DNA of 64,000 nt from Streptomyces sp. JJ66 (GTDB lineage Bacteria; Actinomycetota; Actinomycetes; Streptomycetales; Streptomycetaceae). The position numbers and the translations under genes are program-made. Location: assembly GCF_019303495.1 (NCBI RefSeq), contig NZ_JAEVFI010000002.1:284441-348440 (forward strand). The letters run 5' to 3'. Below the pieces are notes generated by a model, which did no database searches, was not told where the DNA came from, and worked only from the letters and a program-made list of their open reading frames with translations. Below are positions 34,580 to 43,649 of the stretch, piece by piece. How positions within the stretch are numbered: position 1 is the first letter of the stretch; every line of letters starts with the position of its first letter.

Positions 34580-36588
34580 TCCGTCACCTCCCCCAACAGC
34601 CCCTGAATCTCCGCCTCCAGCGCCTTCAGCTCCGCGTCGATCTCCGCCAACGGCCGTGGCGGCTCGTACACGTAGAAGTGCCGCGTGAACGGGATCTCGT
34701 AGCCGATCTTCGTCTTCGTGTGGTCGATCCACGCGTCCGGAACGTGCGGATGCACCTCGCGCTTGAGGTACTCCTCCACGTCCTCGCCCAGCGGCACGTT
34801 CTCGTAGTCCCGCAGTTCCGGGTCGGGCTCGTCCGCACCCTTCACCTTCTGGACCTCGCCCTCGGGGTCCCGTACCCCGACCGCCTCGCGCATCGCCTTC
34901 GAGAACGGTGCGCCGGCAGGCCAGAGCAACCCGGCCGCCACCACCGCGTCCTTGAGATCGACGAACGCCTCCGCCTTCTTCGACCACGTCGAGCCGAGCA
35001 GCGGGCGCAGGGCCGACACGAACGCCTCCGGGTCCGCAACCACCCTCCGCACCGGCTTCGCCGCCGCCACCGCCACCAGCGTCTCCTCGGTCACCTCGAA
35101 GCGGAGCTTCAACGGCCGCTCCACCGTGATCCGCTGGTAGCCGAAGGCCGAGTTGTCGAAGACCTTCACCTTGCCGTACAGCGGGTGCTCCGGATCGCCC
35201 GCGACGGCCACCGCCTCCGCGTACAGCCGCGTGATGTCGGCGATGTGGTTGGGCTTGCCGTTCTTCCCGTCGCCCAGTTCCTTGCGCTTGTCGCCCAGCG
35301 ACTTGCGCATCTTCACCCACTGGTCGCGGGCGTCGAGGAGCACGACCTTGCCCTTGTGGTCCGGGGCCTTCCGGTTCGTGAGGATCCAGAAGTACGTGGA
35401 AATGCCCGTGTTGTAGAAGAGCTGGTCGGGGAGGGCGACGATCGCTTCCAGCCAGTCGTTCTCCAGGATCCAGCGGCGGATCTCCGACTCACCCGAACCG
35501 GCCGCACCCGTAAACAGAGGCGAACCGTTGAAGACGATCGCGATGCGGGAGCCGCCGCCCCCGTCCACCTCGACCGGCTTCATTTTGGACAGCATGTGCT
35601 GGAGGAAGAGGAGCGAGCCATCGTTGATACGGGGCAGACCCGCGCCGAAGCGGCCCGCGTCACCCATTGACGTGTGCTCGTACTCGACCTCGTCCTTGAC
35701 CTTCTTCCACTCCACGCCGAACGGCGGGTTGGCCAGGAGGTAGTCGAACTTCTTGCGGGCGTGGCCGTCGTCGGAGAAGGAGTTCCCGGCGGCGATGTTC
35801 TCCGGGTCCTGCCCCTTGATGAGCATGTCGGAACGGCAGATCGCCCAGGACTCGGGGTTGAGTTCCTGCCCGTAGACCTCGACCGTGGCGTCCGGGTTGA
35901 GGTCGGTGATGTGCTCCTCGGCCGCACTGAGCATGCCGCCCGTGCCGCAGGCCGGGTCCATGACGGTGCGCGCGGCACCGGGCACGCTGAGCGCGTCGGC
36001 GTCCGGGGCGACGAGGAGATTGACCATCAGCTTGATCACCTCACGCGGGGTGAAGTGCTCACCCGCGGTCTCGTTGGACTGCTCCGCGAAGCGGCGGATC
36101 AGTTCCTCGAAGACGTAGCCCATGTTGTGGTTGGGCACGGTCTCGGGCCTCAGGTCCAGGTCCGTGAACTTGCCGATGACCCGGTAGAGAAGGCCGGCGT
36201 CGGCGAGCTTCTTGATCTGTCGGCCGAACTCGTACTTCTCCAGGACCTCACGCGCGTTGTCGGAGAAGGCGTTGACGTAGAGCTGGAGGTTGGCCGACGC
36301 CGTGTTCGCGTCGTTCGCGATCTTCTTCAGCGTGAGGGCGCTGGTGTTGTAGAAAGCGTGGCCCGAGGCGCGGCGCAGCAGGCGCTCCGGCTTCACGTCA
36401 TTGTCCTCATACTGCGCGTACACCTCGGCGAACTTCTCGCGCGTCGGTTCCAGGACGCATTCAAGGCGGCGCAGGACCGTAAACGGCAGGATCACCTTGC
36501 CGTAGTCGGACTGCTTGTAGTCGCCGCGCAGGAGGTCGGCGACGGACCAGGCGTGGTTCGCCAGTTCCGTGTGCTTGGTGCTGTTCAA
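34576..36588 (-). CDS. hsdM: type I DNA methyltransferase subunit HsdM (N6-adenine)
   Basis: A 670-aa N6-adenine methyltransferase. The helical N-terminal domain (TKHTELANHAWSVADLLRG) is that of HsdM. The SAM-binding motif DPACGTGG lies at 211-218, and the catalytic NPPF motif at 287-290. The start is TTG at 36588, with GAAGGGA 6 nt before it. The frame is open further upstream but loses similarity. Together with HsdS it methylates host sites; with HsdR it restricts foreign DNA. Confidence 0.95.
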   Translation of the reverse strand: MNSTKHTELANHAWSVADLLRGDYKQSDYGKVILPFTVLRRLECVLEPTREKFAEVYAQYEDNDVKPERLLRRASGHAFYNTSALTLKKIANDANTASANLQLYVNAFSDNAREVLEKYEFGRQIKKLADAGLLYRVIGKFTDLDLRPETVPNHNMGYVFEELIRRFAEQSNETAGEHFTPREVIKLMVNLLVAPDADALSVPGAARTVMDPACGTGGMLSAAEEHITDLNPDATVEVYGQELNPESWAICRSDMLIKGQDPENIAAGNSFSDDGHARKKFDYLLANPPFGVEWKKVKDEVEYEHTSMGDAGRFGAGLPRINDGSLLFLQHMLSKMKPVEVDGGGGSRIAIVFNGSPLFTGAAGSGESEIRRWILENDWLEAIVALPDQLFYNTGISTYFWILTNRKAPDHKGKVVLLDARDQWVKMRKSLGDKRKELGDGKNGKPNHIADITRLYAEAVAVAGDPEHPLYGKVKVFDNSAFGYQRITVERPLKLRFEVTEETLVAVAAAKPVRRVVADPEAFVSALRPLLGSTWSKKAEAFVDLKDAVVAAGLLWPAGAPFSKAMREAVGVRDPEGEVQKVKGADEPDPELRDYENVPLGEDVEEYLKREVHPHVPDAWIDHTKTKIGYEIPFTRHFYVYEPPRPLAEIDAELKALEAEIQGLLGEVTE

Positions 36589-36716
36589 CGGTTTCCCTTC
36601 GGCGCCGGTCCGCGAGGAACGGGACAGGCGGTGCGGATGTGATCCGATGCGATGCGGTCTGATGCGCTGGAGCGGATTGGCGTCCCTATCGGCTGGAAGG
36701 GGCGGGGGCTGCTCCA

Positions 36717-38918
36717 TCACTGTTTCCCCGACTCCGGAGGTACCAGTGTCCCGCTGGTCAGCCCCTCCGCGAGGGTCTTTGGCAGCAACGCGGCGAGTTC
36801 GGTCACCTGCCGCGCGGATTGGCGCAATCCATACAGGTGGCGGAAGGCTTCGCCGTATCTGCGCTGCTCCTGTAGGGGCAAGAGGGGGACTCGTAGTCTG
36901 GTGGGGTCGATCTGTACCGAACTGGTCCCGACCGAGGCGCTGTTGAGGTTGTCCTCCGCGGCGAGGAACCCGGCCAGGAACCAGGCGTCGAGGCGCTTGG
37001 GGTCGGGGCGGATCAGGCGGACCCCGCGCCCGATCACCGCGCCACTGTCCCGTTCGTCCGCGACGCGAGCCGCAGTGCCGTGCGCGCTGCGGATCTCCGC
37101 TAGGAGTACGTCTCCTTCGGCGACGATCACCGTCGCGTGCGGGACGGGCGTCTGCGGGGCGGCGGTGGCCCGCTGTCCCGCCGCCACGTCGCGACCGACG
37201 AGCACGGGCCGGTTCGCGAACGCGGCGGGAGGCGGGGCGTCTCGCTCCCTGGTGGAGGGCGGGCCGACGCGGTGAAGGGTGAGAGCCCCGCCACGCGTGA
37301 GGTCGGCGAGCGTCGCCGTTCGCCACTGACGAGCTTCGGCGCCCGACGCGGGCCACGTCCCCGCCCGCGCCCCGGTAGCCAGCCCATCGGCGGCTTTCGC
37401 CAGTTCACGTCCCAGCCGAGCCGCTTGTTCGGCGACTGCGACCGGGGCCGCCGCGACCGCCGCCGTGCGGATATTGCGTGCCGGGGTGACATCGACGAGG
37501 TCGTCCAGGAGGTCCACCACCGGGACCGCACGCGCCTGGCCCGGCACGTCCTCGAAGGCGGCAGGGTCGGCGACATACGAGGTCCAGTGCCCCAGCACGT
37601 CCTCGCTCAACGCGTCCCCATCGGCACCGGCAGCACCGTCGCGCCATGGTGCCCGGACGGAACCACTCGTCCGGGCAAGGCGCGCCGTCGTCCTCCCGCC
37701 TCCGCCGGACAGGGCCGCCCCGTCCACACACAGGACCGAATGGTGTTCCGGCGCCGTGAGTTCAGGTCGCTGGAGGATCCACACATGCAGTCCGATGTGG
37801 AGGGGCGGCGCGGCTCCGGCCGGCAGGGAGATGACGGCACGCAGTGCGCCGGCCCGGATCAGCTCGGCGCGGACGCGACGGCTCAGGGAACGGGAGGCGG
37901 TGGCCGGCGGCAGGAGTACGACAGCGAATCCCCCGGGCGTGACATGGGCCAGCGCGTGCTGGACCCACGCCAGCTCCGAGTCGCCGCGGGGGGGCACGCC
38001 GTACGCCCAGCGCGGATCGTAGGCGAGCTCGTCGTGACCCCAGTCACGGTCGCCGTAGGGCGGGTTGCACAGCACCCCGTCCACGGTGAGGTCCGCGAAG
38101 GCGTCGGCGCGCAGGGAGTCCTCCGCACGGATGTCAGCGGAGGAACCGGGAGCTTGCATGCCGAGGTGGATCAGGCTTCGCCGGACCTGCACGGGCACGA
38201 GGTCCTGACCGTACAGATGCTGCGCGCCCTGCCGGGCCGCAGCGGCGAGTAGCGCGCCACTTCCGCACGCGGGATCGAAGACCCGCACGGGAGGGCGGGA
38301 TGGGGACCCGGCAGCGAGCAGCCGTGCCATGAGTTCGGCCACCGGGACCGGTGTCGTGTATGTGCCGCCGGCCGACTCGTCCTCCAGCTCGCGCTCCGCC
38401 AGCACATCAACGGCACCCTGGGCCTGACCGGCGTCGATGCAGCGGAGGATCGCTCGCAACAGGGACGCATCCGGCGCGGTGTACGTCACGTCGTCGAAGT
38501 GCGCCTCAGGTGGCGCGGGAAGTTCACGAACGAGCGCTTGGGCTCGGGCCGCCACCTCACTGTCCGGGAGGGCGTCGGCCGCGTTGAAGAGGTCGGGGCG
38601 CCGACGCTCGGCGAGTACGAAAGGCAGGAGGCGGGAGGCCGCCGCGCGCTCGTGAGCACTCAGCCGCAGCAGCGTGCGCAGCTCTTCGAGCGGCGGGGTC
38701 TTCTCGCCGTGCCCGCGCCTCGCCAGCCAGCCGCGCACCTCCGCGAGGTCGTACAGCGGACTGCTGTCCGTGCCCCCCGCGGGAGAGGGGAAGTCCGCGT
38801 GACGTCGGCGCCAGTTGCTGACGGTCGCCCGCGTGACCCCGGCGAGCCGGGAGATCTCCGCCGCGGTGACCTGGGCGGACACCTCGGGTGCGGCAGAGAC
38901 GTCGGGCTGCTTCGGCAT
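36717..38918 (-). CDS. N6-adenine DNA methylase with HTH and HsdS-like tail
   Basis: A 733-aa solitary methylase. Residues 17-68 form a MerR/phage-type helix-turn-helix with a following wing (ISRLAGVTRATVSNWRRRH, LYDLAEVRGWL). The methyltransferase core has DPACGSG (215-221) and NPPY (285-288). The C-terminal 200 residues resemble a specificity subunit (LPLLPLQEQRRYGEAFRHLYGLRQSA). No nuclease motif is visible. Such proteins are widespread in streptomycetes with undefined role. It lies directly upstream of hsdM on the same strand with a 128-bp gap. The ATG at 38918 has GAGGAACCCCTGTC upstream and a strong promoter. Confidence 0.88.
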   Translation of the reverse strand: MPKQPDVSAAPEVSAQVTAAEISRLAGVTRATVSNWRRRHADFPSPAGGTDSSPLYDLAEVRGWLARRGHGEKTPPLEELRTLLRLSAHERAAASRLLPFVLAERRRPDLFNAADALPDSEVAARAQALVRELPAPPEAHFDDVTYTAPDASLLRAILRCIDAGQAQGAVDVLAERELEDESAGGTYTTPVPVAELMARLLAAGSPSRPPVRVFDPACGSGALLAAAARQGAQHLYGQDLVPVQVRRSLIHLGMQAPGSSADIRAEDSLRADAFADLTVDGVLCNPPYGDRDWGHDELAYDPRWAYGVPPRGDSELAWVQHALAHVTPGGFAVVLLPPATASRSLSRRVRAELIRAGALRAVISLPAGAAPPLHIGLHVWILQRPELTAPEHHSVLCVDGAALSGGGGRTTARLARTSGSVRAPWRDGAAGADGDALSEDVLGHWTSYVADPAAFEDVPGQARAVPVVDLLDDLVDVTPARNIRTAAVAAAPVAVAEQAARLGRELAKAADGLATGARAGTWPASGAEARQWRTATLADLTRGGALTLHRVGPPSTRERDAPPPAAFANRPVLVGRDVAAGQRATAAPQTPVPHATVIVAEGDVLLAEIRSAHGTAARVADERDSGAVIGRGVRLIRPDPKRLDAWFLAGFLAAEDNLNSASVGTSSVQIDPTRLRVPLLPLQEQRRYGEAFRHLYGLRQSARQVTELAALLPKTLAEGLTSGTLVPPESGKQ

Positions 38919-38958
38919 GACAGGGGTTCCTCGCTGTTCGACATGAGCGACAGGCAAC

Positions 38959-38986
38959 AGATTACACGCACCCAGACCCATGTCAA
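38959..38986 (-). promoter_or_regulatory. sigma-70/HrdB-like promoter of the HTH-methylase gene
   Basis: On the minus strand, TTGACA (38986-38981), a 16-nt spacer and TAATCT (38964-38959). The leader to the ATG at 38918 would be about 34 nt. The region is AT-rich compared with its surroundings. Confidence 0.6.
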
Positions 38987-38996
38987 TTGCTTGACA
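38981..38996. promoter_or_regulatory. palindromic operator candidate overlapping the -35 element
   Basis: Perfect inverted repeat TGTCAA-TTGC-TTGACA. Each arm gives a TTGACA hexamer, one on each strand, in the divergent gap between the methylase gene and the ORF at 39070. A repressor bound here would block the methylase promoter. The methylase's own HTH is a natural candidate. Confidence 0.5.
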
Positions 38997-39069
38997 CAGC
39001 TTTCATTGTCATTCTCAACTCTGAATGTCGCCATCCGTAAGCATCTGGCGTCAGCCCAGGGGGGAACCC

Positions 39070-39519
39070 ATGACCATCGCTATGCCCTCCGCCAGCGTCG
39101 AAGGCATCCAGCTCACCGTGACCGCCTCCGCCCGGCCTCCGTCATCGGCACCATCGGGCCGCCCACGCTGTTCCTCCCAGCCCTGGGACGTCTATGAGGG
39201 CTACCTCTTCTCGCTGGCAACCTCCACCGCGAGCAACCTGGGAGCCACCGTCCACCACAGGGACGTCAATGGGAATGCCGTCAACAATCTGGTGTTCCGC
39301 ACCAGCCCCGGCCAGCTCTACAGCACCACGCATCCGTACACCCAGGCGGTGCTGGAGATGCCCGGCGGAAGGGAGCCAGGTCAGTCCCACTCCCAGCGGA
39401 TGCCATGGACTCCGGGGCGGATCAGGGTGTCGGCCAGGTGGACGGTGTGCCAACTGGTCAGGCGCAGTTCTGTGAGGTCCTTGGCCGGGGTGGATACGTT
39501 CGGCTGCCAGGCGCGGTAA
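39070..39519 (+). CDS. unrecognised small ORF, possibly decayed gene
   Basis: A 149-codon ORF with a good ribosome site (GGGGGGAACCC before the ATG). I do not recognise the product. The middle part (YEGYLFSLATSTASNLGATV, NLVFRTSPGQLYSTTHPYTQ) looks like real protein. The segment around 39130-39180 (ARPPSSAPSGRPRC) and the last 45 codons do not. The 3' end overlaps the convergent regulator gene by 139 bp, which suggests the true gene ends earlier or has lost its stop by frameshift. No domain could be assigned. Confidence 0.35.
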   Translation: MTIAMPSASVEGIQLTVTASARPPSSAPSGRPRCSSQPWDVYEGYLFSLATSTASNLGATVHHRDVNGNAVNNLVFRTSPGQLYSTTHPYTQAVLEMPGGREPGQSHSQRMPWTPGRIRVSARWTVCQLVRRSSVRSLAGVDTFGCQAR

Positions 39520-40319
39520 CAGCGGGTGGGCAGGGCGGCCGGGTCGAACTCCACCTGGAGCAGGTACGTGTGGGCGGGGAAGCGGAACCAGCGCTGGTAG
39601 AAGTTCGCCGGCGGGGCGACCTCCCGGTAGCCGAACTCATACTCGATCACATACGTCTCGCCGCGTTGGAGAGGGCGTTCAAAGAGCAGTTCCACCGCTG
39701 TGACGCCCGTAGCCGGGTCGGTTCGTACGCGGCCCATCCGGCAGTAGGCGCAGTGGTGGAGGTCCGGAAGCTGACCCCGTTCGTTGTGGTGGAGCACCAC
39801 GTGGCGGTCCACGCCGTCCGCCCGTGCCCGGAACACCAGCCGGGTGTGGACGCTTCGCTCCTCGCGGTCGGGTCCGGCCCGGAAACGCTCGTGACAGCCC
39901 AGCCATTCGAGCTGGCCGTCGGCGGTTTGCTCGATCTGGCCGAGCAGCCGGCCGACGCTGCCGGGGACCCGGCACAGATCGCGGTAGGACAGCGCGCCGG
40001 GGATGTGCCGCACCCAGCGGCCCCGGGGACGGGGCGGGCCGAGCCGGGCGACCAGGTATGCGCGCGGCAGGCCCAGGATCTGTTCCAGGGCGCGGACGGC
40101 GTGCAGCGAATGGGCGCGTTCCGGGCGGCAGCGTCCGCGCTGCCAGTTGGAGAGGCTGGCCACGCTGACCTGGATGCCGCGTTCCGCGAGCCGGGCGTGC
40201 AGTCTGTCGAGGCTCAGGCCACGGGCCCGGATGGCGGTCCGCAGAGCCTCGGCGAAGGAGTGGACGGGCGGGAGCTCTGGCGGTCCGTGGCTGGGTGCGG
40301 TGCGCGTGCTGGTCACCAT
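39381..40319 (-). CDS. XRE-family helix-turn-helix protein
   Basis: A 312-aa protein. Residues about 20-75 form a Cro/CI-type HTH (FAEALRTAIRARGLSLDRLHARLAERG followed by SVASLSNWQRGR). The remaining 230 residues, mostly beta and aromatic-rich (ETYVIEYEFGYREVAPPANF, HTYLLQVEFDPAALP), are a domain I cannot name. It probably senses something and governs nearby genes. The ATG at 40319 has AGGAGG about 9 nt upstream. The gene lies downstream of the M23 peptidase gene on the same strand. Confidence 0.82.
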   Translation of the reverse strand: MVTSTRTAPSHGPPELPPVHSFAEALRTAIRARGLSLDRLHARLAERGIQVSVASLSNWQRGRCRPERAHSLHAVRALEQILGLPRAYLVARLGPPRPRGRWVRHIPGALSYRDLCRVPGSVGRLLGQIEQTADGQLEWLGCHERFRAGPDREERSVHTRLVFRARADGVDRHVVLHHNERGQLPDLHHCAYCRMGRVRTDPATGVTAVELLFERPLQRGETYVIEYEFGYREVAPPANFYQRWFRFPAHTYLLQVEFDPAALPTRCYRAWQPNVSTPAKDLTELRLTSWHTVHLADTLIRPGVHGIRWEWD

Positions 40320-40429
40320 CTGCGGGGTCCTCCTGACGGCGTACGTCCGCCCCCGGGACGAGCACGAAGGTACCCGGGGGCGGAAGCGCCGTCGAGATCG
40401 GCGGGCCAACTCGTCCGCCGCCGCAGTGG

Positions 40430-41755
40430 TCAGAAGGTCAGGCTCCACGCGTCGAGGTAGCCGCTGTCGTTGACCGCTGTGTCCGTGACCCGCAGCTTCC
40501 AGACGCCGTTCGCGGTCTCCGCGGAGGCGTCAACCGTGTCCGTCTCGTGGATCACGTCACCGTCGTCGCCGGGGTCTGGGCTGCGCAGCCGGTAGGCCGT
40601 GCCGCTGGGGCCGATGAGCTCGATCCGCAGATCGCCGCGCCAGGTGTGGTGGAGGTCCTGGTACACCGACAGGGACGTGGGCGCGTTTCCGCTGATTCCG
40701 CTGACGGTGATGGGTGACTCGGCCTGGCCCCGGTCGGGGATGCTGACGTTGGTGGTGTTCTCGAAGTACGGGCCGGGGTCGCCGCCGCCTCCGTAGTTGA
40801 TGAGGCCGCAGCACTGGTTGCGGTAGATGCGGGTGCCGCGCCGCTCGGCGTACCCCTGGTAGGCGGAGGCGCCCTCGTACCAGGTCCAGCCGCCGATCTC
40901 CTTGCCCCGCACCGCCACCGGGGTGTTGCCGCCTGCTCCCGTCCACAGGGTCCAGTGCGTGTGGTCGCCGTTGGCCGAGCCGCCGCACGGGAGTTCCTCC
41001 GCGATCCGGCCGAGGTATTCGCCGTGGGCCACCGTGCTCCCCGAGGGCTTGTTGGTGGTGTCGCGCAGGTGGTAGTAGCCGGTGGTGTAGCCGTTGTCGT
41101 GCATCACCGTGATGTGGGGCCACCGGCCGCCGCTGGTGCAGTGCCGGTACATCGTCCCGGCCCGCGAGGCGCGCACGTTGCCGTCGCCGCCGTAGAAGTC
41201 GATCGAGTTGTAGGGGCGAGACCTGCCGCTGTTGCCGTGCACACCCCAGTGGCCCCAGCCCGCGTTCTGCCGCCACGGCAGCGACAAGCCGGTGGCCGCA
41301 CGCGGTTCGGGCGAGGTGGTACGGGCGAACGGGGCGCGCTCGGAGCTCTTGACCACCGAGGCGGGGGCTCGGTGAGAGAGCGCCGCGAAGGCGGGGGTGC
41401 CCTGGAGACCGACCTCCCAGGTGCCGCCCGAGCGCCGGGCGAGGAACAGCGAGACGACGGGGGCGGTCTCGACCCCCCGGGGCATGACGAACGCCGAACT
41501 CCCGAACGTCCAGGACCCGTTGTCGGACCACCGCTGTGGCTCGACCAGGATGTCCAGCTGGGCCGAGGCTTCCAGCCCGTAGCTGGTGCTGGCCTGGGCG
41601 CCGAGCCGGTCTTGCATCGCGCCGCTCACGACCTGCTTCAGCTCCTGCCCGGGGGGTGGGGGCGCGGCCCCGGCGGGGCCTGCCGGGAGCACGGCGGCAG
41701 TGACGGCGAACGCCGCCCCGAGGGCCGTCAGGATGGTACGTATCGGTCTGTTCAC
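40430..41755 (-). CDS. secreted M23 metallopeptidase with C-terminal P domain
   Basis: A 441-aa exported enzyme. The signal peptide (VNRPIRTILTALGAAFAVTAAVLPAG) is cleaved near the AGAAPPP stretch. The M23 lysostaphin/beta-lytic fold includes SIDFYGGDGN with the zinc-binding Asp, GYYHLRD, and the HTHW (HxH) motif, so the metal site looks intact. These enzymes cut glycyl or alanyl bonds in peptidoglycan cross-bridges or proteins. Residues about 345-441 are a proprotein-convertase P domain (ITVSGISGNAPTSLSVYQDL, YRLRSPDPGDDGDV), more often seen on secreted S8 or M4 proteases. The start is GTG at 41755 with GGAGAAGGAG upstream. Confidence 0.87.
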   Translation of the reverse strand: MNRPIRTILTALGAAFAVTAAVLPAGPAGAAPPPPGQELKQVVSGAMQDRLGAQASTSYGLEASAQLDILVEPQRWSDNGSWTFGSSAFVMPRGVETAPVVSLFLARRSGGTWEVGLQGTPAFAALSHRAPASVVKSSERAPFARTTSPEPRAATGLSLPWRQNAGWGHWGVHGNSGRSRPYNSIDFYGGDGNVRASRAGTMYRHCTSGGRWPHITVMHDNGYTTGYYHLRDTTNKPSGSTVAHGEYLGRIAEELPCGGSANGDHTHWTLWTGAGGNTPVAVRGKEIGGWTWYEGASAYQGYAERRGTRIYRNQCCGLINYGGGGDPGPYFENTTNVSIPDRGQAESPITVSGISGNAPTSLSVYQDLHHTWRGDLRIELIGPSGTAYRLRSPDPGDDGDVIHETDTVDASAETANGVWKLRVTDTAVNDSGYLDAWSLTF

Positions 41756-42066
41756 GTTCGCTCCTTCTCCGGGGTGGGGGACGCGCCTCGCGGCACCGCG
41801 GGCGCCACCGCCGGGTACTGTCCGCCGGCTGGCCAGGCAGAGCAACGGGGAGAAGGGGCTGCGTGGACAAAACCTGAATATCGCGCTCTCGACGCTGAAG
41901 AACTGCCTCGCTCCGTAGCGGCGGGGCGGTCAGCGCACCTGGTGAAGGGCGGAACCAGCGGGTGCGTCGGGCGCACGCCCCGGCCGGTTTGGCCAAGCGC
42001 CGCCGGAGCATTGAATCTTTAACTTCGGCAACGCGGCGGCCCCGGGCATGAGCGGCAGGGCACTTT

Positions 42067-42102
42067 CCGCCCCATGGGTAGGGGTGCCCACCCATAGGGC
42101 GG
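42067..42102 (-). terminator. hairpin after the DUF5954-like gene
   Basis: Two 6-bp arms on each side (CCGCCC and ATGGGT with ACCCAT and GGGCGG) across one mismatch, 10-nt loop. It lies in the 475-bp gap 41756-42230. The rest of the gap holds only the upstream region of the peptidase gene, with no other structure I can support. Confidence 0.5.
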
Positions 42103-42230
42103 AGGGGTGGCGGGGGAAGGGCCGGGGCACGGACACCGCCTGCCCCGGCCGCCGCCCCGCACGAGCCCGCCAGCGATCCGCCGGACGGGCACTGGGGCGG
42201 GTGCGGCTCTTCCTCACCAGGAAGGGAGGT

Positions 42231-43478
42231 TTACGGCGCGGCGGGTGGTGGGCCCGGTTCGCTCGCTGTCCGCCCCTCGTCCGCGCGCCGTTCGGCGGCC
42301 TCCTCCTGCGCGTCCTGGCGGGCGCGTTCCGCTTCCAACTCCCGCGCGTCCTGGCGGGCGTTTTCCGCCTCGAACAGGCGCATCAGCTCCCGGGCGTTGG
42401 CGTCGGCTTGGGCCTGGGAGCCGTCGTCGTCCGCGTCCTCCGCGTCCTCGTCGTCCGTCAGCAGGCCCTGTTCGCGCAGTTGCCGGGTGTGCACGTTGAC
42501 CGGTGGCTGTGGGTCGTAGTCCGAGGGACGCGGGCCCTCGGGGCCGTCGGGACCGACGCGCACCAGGCGCTCTACGCGCGCCAGGCGCAGGTGCCGCCCC
42601 GCCACCTCCAGTACCACGCCATCCTGTTCCGACTCGAACCGGTCGGCCGCACGCGCGTACTCGGCGCGCTGGGCGGCGTCGAGCTTGCGCATCACCGGGG
42701 CCATCACCCGCAGATCCAGCATCAGCCCTTCGCGCGCGTCCTGCGGGGTCGGGCGGGCGCCGGACTCCGCCGCCCACCGCCCGTCGATGCGCTCGGCGAT
42801 CAGGAACGCGGCGGGCAGGAGCACGCCACCGGGGTGCGTGTGCACCGCCTTCAGCGCGTCGCCCCGGACGTCTGGCGGGACGGTGCCGGGGCCGGGCACC
42901 AGGGACAGCAGCTCGACCTTCAGGATGCCCTCGGACATCCCGGTCGCGGTGTCGGTGTCGATGATGAACCCGTCCACCGGGTCGGGCGTGCGCTCCGCTC
43001 GGCGCTGGGAGGGTGGACGCGGGTCAGGGGCCGGGTCTGAGGGGCGGGGCGGCTCCGGCCCCTCGGGTCCCATGCGGATGAACTGCTCGGCGCGCACGAC
43101 GCGGTAGCGCGTGCCCGAGACCGTCAACTCGTCGATGACCTCCCAGTCCAGTCGCTCGGCGGCGGCCAGGCAGGCGTCCCGGTCCGCCGGGTCATCCGCC
43201 TCGTCCTGTTCGTGTGCCGCCCTGCGGAAGTGCGCTGCCAGGGAGTCCCGGGCGTCCTGCGGGGCGTGCGAGCCGAAGTAGGGCAGGAGCTGCCAACCGC
43301 CCTGCTCGCGTTCCCGGGCAACGCCGAAGAGGGGTCCACCGGCGCTGTGGAGGTCCGGGTAGGAGTCCCTGGCGTACCACGCTTCTTCGTCGGCCCGTGC
43401 CTCGGCGGCATCGGCGGGTGCGGTCACCCGCACCTTCCGGTACCCCGGCACGTTCTCTCCGTGTTCGAGCATGCACAC
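42231..43478 (-). CDS. DUF5954-like protein
   Basis: A 415-aa soluble protein, very acidic and charged. Two internal segments repeat each other: around residues 115-150 (RYRVVRAEQFIRMGPEGPEPPRPSD) and 305-340 (LRLARVERLVRVGPDGPEGPRPSD), indicating a tandem duplicated domain. The last 85 residues are a Glu/Ala/Arg-rich coiled coil. This matches the actinobacterial DUF5954 family as I recall it; function is unknown. The GTG start at 43478 has GAGGTCATCCT upstream; ATG at 43472 is an alternative. Confidence 0.75.
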   Translation of the reverse strand: MCMLEHGENVPGYRKVRVTAPADAAEARADEEAWYARDSYPDLHSAGGPLFGVAREREQGGWQLLPYFGSHAPQDARDSLAAHFRRAAHEQDEADDPADRDACLAAAERLDWEVIDELTVSGTRYRVVRAEQFIRMGPEGPEPPRPSDPAPDPRPPSQRRAERTPDPVDGFIIDTDTATGMSEGILKVELLSLVPGPGTVPPDVRGDALKAVHTHPGGVLLPAAFLIAERIDGRWAAESGARPTPQDAREGLMLDLRVMAPVMRKLDAAQRAEYARAADRFESEQDGVVLEVAGRHLRLARVERLVRVGPDGPEGPRPSDYDPQPPVNVHTRQLREQGLLTDDEDAEDADDDGSQAQADANARELMRLFEAENARQDARELEAERARQDAQEEAAERRADEGRTASEPGPPPAAP

Positions 43479-43649
43479 AGGATGACCTCAGCGACGCGTC
43501 TCGCGCAGGCGAACGGCGGTTTCCGCCTCCTGAAGTTACGGCCGGAGTTGACGTCCGCCGTACCCGCGATGCCGAAGCGACGTCGAGTCGTTCACCTCCG
43601 GTTCCTCCGTGGCCGGGCTCGGGACACGTGGCGGCGGCACGCTGGCCAC

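Noticed and set aside
36632..36672. GATGCG-rich repeats before hsdM as a phase-variation tract
   Set aside because: The copies are imperfect and few and lie outside the coding frame, so slippage control is not supported.
26287..38918. Possible integrative element in tRNA-Arg
   Set aside because: No integrase, excisionase or direct repeat of the tRNA 3' end was seen in the window, so the island is not called a mobile element.
36717..38918. Methylase as PglX/BREX component
   Set aside because: No brxA-, pglZ- or brxC-like genes are near, and the HTH plus HsdS-like tail does not fit PglX.
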